Shown piece after piece: positions 6,335 to 10,176 of a stretch of 10,176 bases of DNA (its first letter is position 1; every line of letters starts with the position of its first letter). The position numbers were made by a program, and so were the translations under genes. Source of the DNA: Faecalimonas sp. (GTDB taxonomy: Bacteria; Bacillota_A; Clostridia; Lachnospirales; Lachnospiraceae); the NCBI GenBank assembly GCA_026169575.1, contig JAPFCT010000202.1, forward strand, positions 1 to 10,176. The letters run 5' to 3'. The notes beneath the pieces were generated by a model. It worked only from the letters and a program-made list of their open reading frames with translations, was not told where the DNA came from and made no database searches.

Positions 6335-8860
6335 TTATTCCACAGATACGCGAATCCGCTCTACCAGACTTCCGCTCTTTTCAATCTTCTGATATGCCGC
6401 AACCGGCACAAGCATACAAATTGCAAGCAGAACCACCGTTGCTCCGAGAAACGGAAGCACCGGAAACCAGAATGCTGCACCCATATAGTTCATGGTCTGA
6501 TAGATGGAATAAGTAATTCCGACTCCCGCTGTCAATGTCAGAACAAGCACACCCCCGGTATAGAAAACACCTTCCCACACGAGCATTTTCTTCACCTGCT
6601 GTTCGGTCATTCCCACACTTTCCATGATCGAGAGTTCTTTCTGCCGGCTCTGCATATTTCCGACAGAAGTATTGATATAATTCATGACTCCGATGATCCC
6701 GAGTATCAGAACAATTCCAAACCCGACTTCCATCATATGTCCCTGCGCCTCCTTTACATGTTCTGCCTGCTCGATTTTCGAATCCCAGGAAAAGTCAGTT
6801 TCATCCGGGCTTTCTTTCAGAATCGAAAGAATCGCATGTTCTGTCTCCTCTTGATATTCCTCCTCATAACGGATCCCCACCCGGAAAACGATTGCTTCTT
6901 CTGCAAACGCTTTGACCGCATCGTCAATGACAATCATCGTAGGCGGAAGACCAAGAAGCGATACATAGTCACCGATATCTGTCATCCCCGCAATCTCAAA
7001 CGTCTTGGTATGTTCCGGATGTACATATTCCGCACAGGAAATCTGTTTTCCGCGCAGTTTCTTTTCATCCAGTCCGAACAAACCATTTCTGTATAAAATG
7101 CAGGTCTTGCCGCTTAAAAATGCCTCCTCATCCACCGGCTGTTCCATTTCCGCATTGAGCGCCCGGAAATCTTCCTCTGTAATCCCTACCAGAGAAGAAC
7201 CGAAATTTTCAGGATGCTGCTGATACTCCCCGATATCATCCTCATAAGGGATATTCATCCACGTTTCGTAAAATTCCCGCATCCAGACATCTGTCACTTC
7301 CTTTTCCCACGGAACGATCGTCGGAACCGTGATTGTCGGAAGCACTTCTTTTACTCCGTCTGTCTGCCGGATTTCTTCCAAAAGTTCTTCACTTAAGATC
7401 GGATGCACTTCCCGGATCTGTTGCCCGCCTTCTGCTCCTTGATCTATGACCATATTGCTGATCGTGTCATTTTTCAGAATCATATCCAGTCCCATGTAGT
7501 TATAAGAATACTCTCGTGCCGACTGCGTGTGCAGCAGTGTGATCAGACAGAGAAATACCGAAAGACTGGCAGCAAGTGACAGCATCGTCACTATCGTCTT
7601 TTTCTTATTCCGCGTCAGCTGCTCCAGCGCCATCCGGACAATCAGACTTCCCTTTCGCGTTTTGCGGCGCTTTCTCACACCGGAAACAGCGCGATACCCA
7701 AGCGCTTCCACCGGCGAACTTTCCACTGCAGTTTTGGTCGGCTTTCTTCCTGCATACCAGACCGTACATCCGGTCAGAAGCACGGTCAGTACAATGATCA
7801 TCGGATGAAATCTCACCTGCACTGTTCCTATCTTCTTTCCGGATACTAACGTCTCCACCACAACCGGAACCAGAAAGAAAGAAATGCCTGCCCCGATCAG
7901 TATCCCTGCAGCCACTCCAATACCGCCGATCCAGAGAAGCTGCCTCTGCATCAGCTGACGGATCTGACGCCCGGTCATCCCAACCGTCTGCAAAAGTCCG
8001 TAATACCGGATATTCCCGGCCACAGACAAATACATGATATTGTAGATCAGCAGATAGGCGCTCAGGACTGTGACAAGAACGATGCCTGCCAGTCCCAGAA
8101 AGATTTCCAATGCATTTCCGTATTCATATATATAAAACAAGCGCTGTGATTTGGCCAGGTTCATGCTGTCGATAAACTCCTGCTGCGCCTGATCCGACAT
8201 CCATTTTTTATGAAAGGAAATATGACAGCGGCCATAATATACCGCATCCAGTTTCTGTGTGTCACAAAAAGCTTTTGACATATAAAAAACATCTGTATCT
8301 CCATATCCATCCCAAATGCCGGAAATCCGGAATGTCTTCTCTTCTACTTTTTGATCGTTCTCATACACAAATGTAATCTCATCTCCGATTTTTTTATCCG
8401 AAAATCCACATTTTTTCAAAGCATCCTCCGTTACCATCACTTCATTTTCTTTGACCGGATAATGCCCTTTCACAAACTTTCTGGCCGGCGCCATCATTTC
8501 CTTCCAGTAAATATCGTCTGCATACATCAGACCGACCCCCGGTGTCTTGTCCGCCTCGGTTTCCGTAACGCTGCCCATCACCATTACAACACTATAACGC
8601 GCTACGTTTGGATTTGTTTCTAAAATCTCTTTCTGTTCTTCTGAGATTCCATACATGATCGCATCAAACTTTGCCCCGCTCAAACGGATATTTTGCTGTC
8701 TCTGCAATTCTAAATAGGTGGCTCCCACCGTAAAAACACTAAAAAGTAAAAAAGAAGACAACATGACCGCCAGAATCATGGACGCACTGCGTTTTGGGTT
8801 GCTTTTCAAATTGTTTTTTGCCAGCCGTTTCACAACAGCCCGATTGTTATTCTTCAGCAT
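6335..8860 (-). CDS. MacB-like ABC permease with two FtsX domains, 841 residues
   Basis: This large permease belongs to the upstream ATPase. A first helix (about 27-50) is followed by an external domain (51-250) and an FtsX domain with helices near 252-276, 308-332 and 350-370. After a basic linker the plan repeats: helix 420-444, external domain 445-708, FtsX domain with helices near 710-728, 763-787 and 798-822. The two halves show matching coupling sequences, YGLLQTVGMTGRQIRQLM and LSIMESVGMTEQQVKKML. The eight-helix duplicated layout is that of MacB_PCD/FtsX permeases found in clostridial peptide and drug exporters. It differs from the ten-helix permease downstream. The frame opens at a GTG (8869), but the ATG at 8860 is better placed, with AGAGGA (8871-8876) 10 nt upstream, giving a 14-nt overlap with the ATPase. 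No terminator follows, so transcription may run into the next pair. Confidence 0.94.
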   Translation of the reverse strand: MLKNNNRAVVKRLAKNNLKSNPKRSASMILAVMLSSFLLFSVFTVGATYLELQRQQNIRLSGAKFDAIMYGISEEQKEILETNPNVARYSVVMVMGSVTETEADKTPGVGLMYADDIYWKEMMAPARKFVKGHYPVKENEVMVTEDALKKCGFSDKKIGDEITFVYENDQKVEEKTFRISGIWDGYGDTDVFYMSKAFCDTQKLDAVYYGRCHISFHKKWMSDQAQQEFIDSMNLAKSQRLFYIYEYGNALEIFLGLAGIVLVTVLSAYLLIYNIMYLSVAGNIRYYGLLQTVGMTGRQIRQLMQRQLLWIGGIGVAAGILIGAGISFFLVPVVVETLVSGKKIGTVQVRFHPMIIVLTVLLTGCTVWYAGRKPTKTAVESSPVEALGYRAVSGVRKRRKTRKGSLIVRMALEQLTRNKKKTIVTMLSLAASLSVFLCLITLLHTQSAREYSYNYMGLDMILKNDTISNMVIDQGAEGGQQIREVHPILSEELLEEIRQTDGVKEVLPTITVPTIVPWEKEVTDVWMREFYETWMNIPYEDDIGEYQQHPENFGSSLVGITEEDFRALNAEMEQPVDEEAFLSGKTCILYRNGLFGLDEKKLRGKQISCAEYVHPEHTKTFEIAGMTDIGDYVSLLGLPPTMIVIDDAVKAFAEEAIVFRVGIRYEEEYQEETEHAILSILKESPDETDFSWDSKIEQAEHVKEAQGHMMEVGFGIVLILGIIGVMNYINTSVGNMQSRQKELSIMESVGMTEQQVKKMLVWEGVFYTGGVLVLTLTAGVGITYSIYQTMNYMGAAFWFPVLPFLGATVVLLAICMLVPVAAYQKIEKSGSLVERIRVSVE

Positions 8861-9542
8861 GAAACTCACTTCCTCTCATGATCATTCCATCCTCAATCCG
8901 CACGATCCGGTCCGCCATCTGCGCAATGTCATTGTCATGGGTGATCAGAACGATCGTCTGCCGGAACTGCTTTGCAACGATTTTCAGTAAACCCAGTACA
9001 TCATGACCGGTGGCTGTGTCCAGATTGCCGGTCGGTTCATCAGCAAGGATCAGCATAGGCTTACTTACCAATGCCCTTGCAATCGCCACTCTCTGCTGCT
9101 GTCCGCCGGAGAGTGTGCCGGGAAGCGCCTCCCGCTTTTCCTCCAGCTGAAGCAATTCCAGAATCTCTTGTACAAATTCCTGATCCACCCGCTTTCCGTC
9201 CAGTTCCACCGGAAGTATGATGTTTTCATATACGTTCAGATCCTGCACCAGATTATAACTTTGAAATACAAATCCGATTTTCCGGCGGCGGAATATCGCA
9301 AGCTGCTCTTTTGTAAGTCCTGCCAGATTTTTGCCTCCTACAAACACACTCCCACTGGTAGGCACATCCAGCCCGCCGATCATATGCAGCAGCGTGCTTT
9401 TCCCGCTTCCGGATTTTCCGATGATCGCCACAAATTCTTCTGCCTTCACCCGAAAATCCACTCCGTCCAGAGCCTTTACTGTATTTGCTCCCTGCTGATA
9501 ATATTTTTTCAGATTCCTTGTTTCCACAATATAATTCTCCAT
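8847..9542 (-). CDS. ABC transporter ATPase partnered with the 841-residue permease
   Basis: This 231-residue ATPase is of the MacB/LolD/BceA type and drives the overlapping downstream permease. Motifs are Walker [10 protein letters not shown] (42-50), Q-loop Gln94 in FVFQSYNL, signature LSGGQ (144-148) followed by [10 protein letters not shown], Walker B MLILADEP (163-170) with Glu169, D-loop GNLD, and H-loop His202 in ITHD. The start at 9542 is secured by GAGGAGG (9550-9556) seven bases upstream. It differs clearly from the second ATPase in this block in its N-terminus and lacks the acidic C-terminal tail, so the two pairs are not a recent duplication. It is the first gene after the kinase, separated by 130 bp that hold a terminator-like repeat block. 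Confidence 0.97.
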   Translation of the reverse strand: MENYIVETRNLKKYYQQGANTVKALDGVDFRVKAEEFVAIIGKSGSGKSTLLHMIGGLDVPTSGSVFVGGKNLAGLTKEQLAIFRRRKIGFVFQSYNLVQDLNVYENIILPVELDGKRVDQEFVQEILELLQLEEKREALPGTLSGGQQQRVAIARALVSKPMLILADEPTGNLDTATGHDVLGLLKIVAKQFRQTIVLITHDNDIAQMADRIVRIEDGMIMRGSEFHAEE

Positions 9543-9569
9543 CTGCTTTCCTCCTCATCCAAGCACTTC

Positions 9570-9581
9570 ATAGATATCTAT
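9570..9581. promoter_or_regulatory. 12-bp perfect palindrome in the leader of the first ABC pair
   Basis: ATAGATATCTAT is its own reverse complement and lies 28 bp upstream of the ATPase start. A possible minus-strand -10 TATATT (9585-9590, no clear -35) would place the transcription start within or beside it. It has no loop, so protein binding to DNA is more likely than an RNA hairpin. A/T-rich palindromes of this length can arise by chance. Confidence 0.3.
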
Positions 9582-9621
9582 CCGAATATATCTTTTCGAA
9601 CACAGCTTTATCTTAACAAAG

Positions 9622-9672
9622 AAAAATCACAATCCTGTCACAATCTAACATTGTCACAAAATTGTGATTTTT
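9622..9672 (-). terminator. Terminator after the kinase gene, built of repeated TCACAA words
   Basis: Perfect 12-bp arms AAAAATCACAAT (9622-9633) and ATTGTGATTTTT (9661-9672) enclose 27 bases. On the minus strand the second arm ends in five T, starting immediately after the kinase TGA. The stem has few G:C pairs, so termination may be partial. Inside, TCACAA occurs at 9627, 9638 and 9654 and its complement TTGTGA at 9662, so the block may also be an operator for the ABC genes downstream. Confidence 0.55.
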
Positions 9673-10176
9673 TCAATTTGGAAGATACATGCAAAATTCG
9701 GATCCTTTTCCAATCTCAGAGTGCACTTCGATATACCCATTCTGCAATTCCAGTATCCTGCGTGTCAGATACAATCCGATCCCCACACCGTTCTGTGCGT
9801 GCACTTCCGGTTCCCGGTAAAATCGCGTAAAAATTTCTGCCTGCCGTTCCAATTGGATGCCTTTTCCATTATCCTGCACACTGATTTTTGTAAAGATCTC
9901 CTGGCGGGTTACCGTCACGCAGATCTTTCCCCCTCTGTCTGTATATTTCACTGCATTATCCAGCACATTAAAAATCGCTTCTTCCGTCCATTTTTTATCA
10001 TAATCCAGCGGCTGATGTTCCTCACATTTTACATACACTTCAATTTCTTTTTGCGCTGCTGCGGGAACGATCTGGCTGACCGCTGCCGTCAGTGTCTGAT
10101 AGAGATTCCCTCTCTCTTTCCGTATCTGGAGAATCCCGGTTTCCAACCTTGACATTTTTACCATACTCTGCAAAAG
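9673..10176 (-). CDS. Sensor histidine kinase, C-terminal catalytic part (start outside window)
   Basis: The frame is open to the right edge (Leu-Leu-Gln before the first visible Met at 10164), so the membrane sensor and most of the HisKA dimerisation domain lie beyond the window. Visible are the end of HisKA (MVKMSRLETGIL) and a complete HATPase_c domain. Counted from the TTG codon at 10173, the N box is NVLDNAVKYT (69-78), the G1 box DNGKGI (101-106), the F box IFTRFYR (114-120) and the G2 box GVGIGLYLTR (129-138). The protein ends shortly after GKGSEF in the last strand, as usual. The kinase phosphorylates a partner response regulator, probably of the OmpR type and encoded just upstream, outside the window. 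Its place before two FtsX-type exporters suggests a sensor of envelope stress or antimicrobial peptides. Whether it is a small BceS-like kinase cannot be seen. Confidence 0.95.
   Translation of the reverse strand, partial: LLQSMVKMSRLETGILQIRKERGNLYQTLTAAVSQIVPAAAQKEIEVYVKCEEHQPLDYDKKWTEEAIFNVLDNAVKYTDRGGKICVTVTRQEIFTKISVQDNGKGIQLERQAEIFTRFYREPEVHAQNGVGIGLYLTRRILELQNGYIEVHSEIGKGSEFCMYLPN

Noticed and set aside
6314..7096. Plus-strand open frame of 260 codons
   Set aside because: It is a shadow of the 841-residue permease, has no family-like motifs and no ribosome binding site, and its composition (many His, Cys and Phe) is that of antisense reading.
9003..9830. Long plus-strand open frame of 275 codons
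   Set aside because: It lies antisense to the ATPase and kinase genes, crosses their promoter and terminator region, and is rich in Cys, His and Phe in a way typical of reversed coding DNA. The opposite strand has clear conserved motifs.
1..10176. CRISPR arrays, tRNA or rRNA genes, transposases
   Set aside because: Reading both strands gave no regularly spaced direct repeats of CRISPR size, no tRNA-like cloverleaf sequence, no rRNA sequence and no transposase motifs.

Overview
The window looks like chromosomal DNA of a low- to mid-GC Firmicute. A gut Clostridium relative of the Lachnospiraceae type is my best guess. This is inferred from AGGAGG-type ribosome binding sites before most genes, A/T-rich intergenic DNA, a sigma-A-like promoter, and a sensor kinase beside FtsX-type ABC exporters. 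No marker gene fixes the species. Apart from a cupin fragment at the left edge, every convincing gene lies on the minus strand, so transcription runs from right to left.

Left third (1-3390): A/T-rich accessory genes in poor repair. In order there are the C-terminal part of a cupin protein (plus strand, with its own terminator), a GNAT acetyltransferase, an unknown membrane protein with a cytoplasmic domain, a doubtful 73-codon ORF, a GyrI-like small-molecule-binding protein, and an EamA transporter gene cut off half-way and joined to an unrelated coding tail. A good promoter still stands before the broken transporter. Part of the 1561-1802 gap looks like the end of a lost gene.

Right two thirds (3387-10176): an envelope-stress or antimicrobial-peptide type locus with visibly higher GC. 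From right to left it holds the catalytic half of a sensor histidine kinase (continuing past the right edge), a terminator/operator-like block of repeated TCACAA words, an ATPase with an 841-residue MacB-like permease carrying two FtsX domains, a 100-bp gap with four 11-bp-spaced repeats and a dyad, then a second ATPase with a 705-residue BceB-like ten-helix permease. A strong two-way terminator ends the block. Both ATPase/permease pairs overlap by 14 nt if the best-placed starts are used.

How it may work together (inference): the kinase and its partner regulator, expected just outside the window, would respond to an envelope-active compound, perhaps with the BceB-like permease as co-sensor. 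They would switch on the two ABC modules through the repeat blocks before each ATPase. No gene here is new as a family. The most interesting parts are the two different exporters under one kinase, the two candidate operators, and the deletion scar in the EamA gene.
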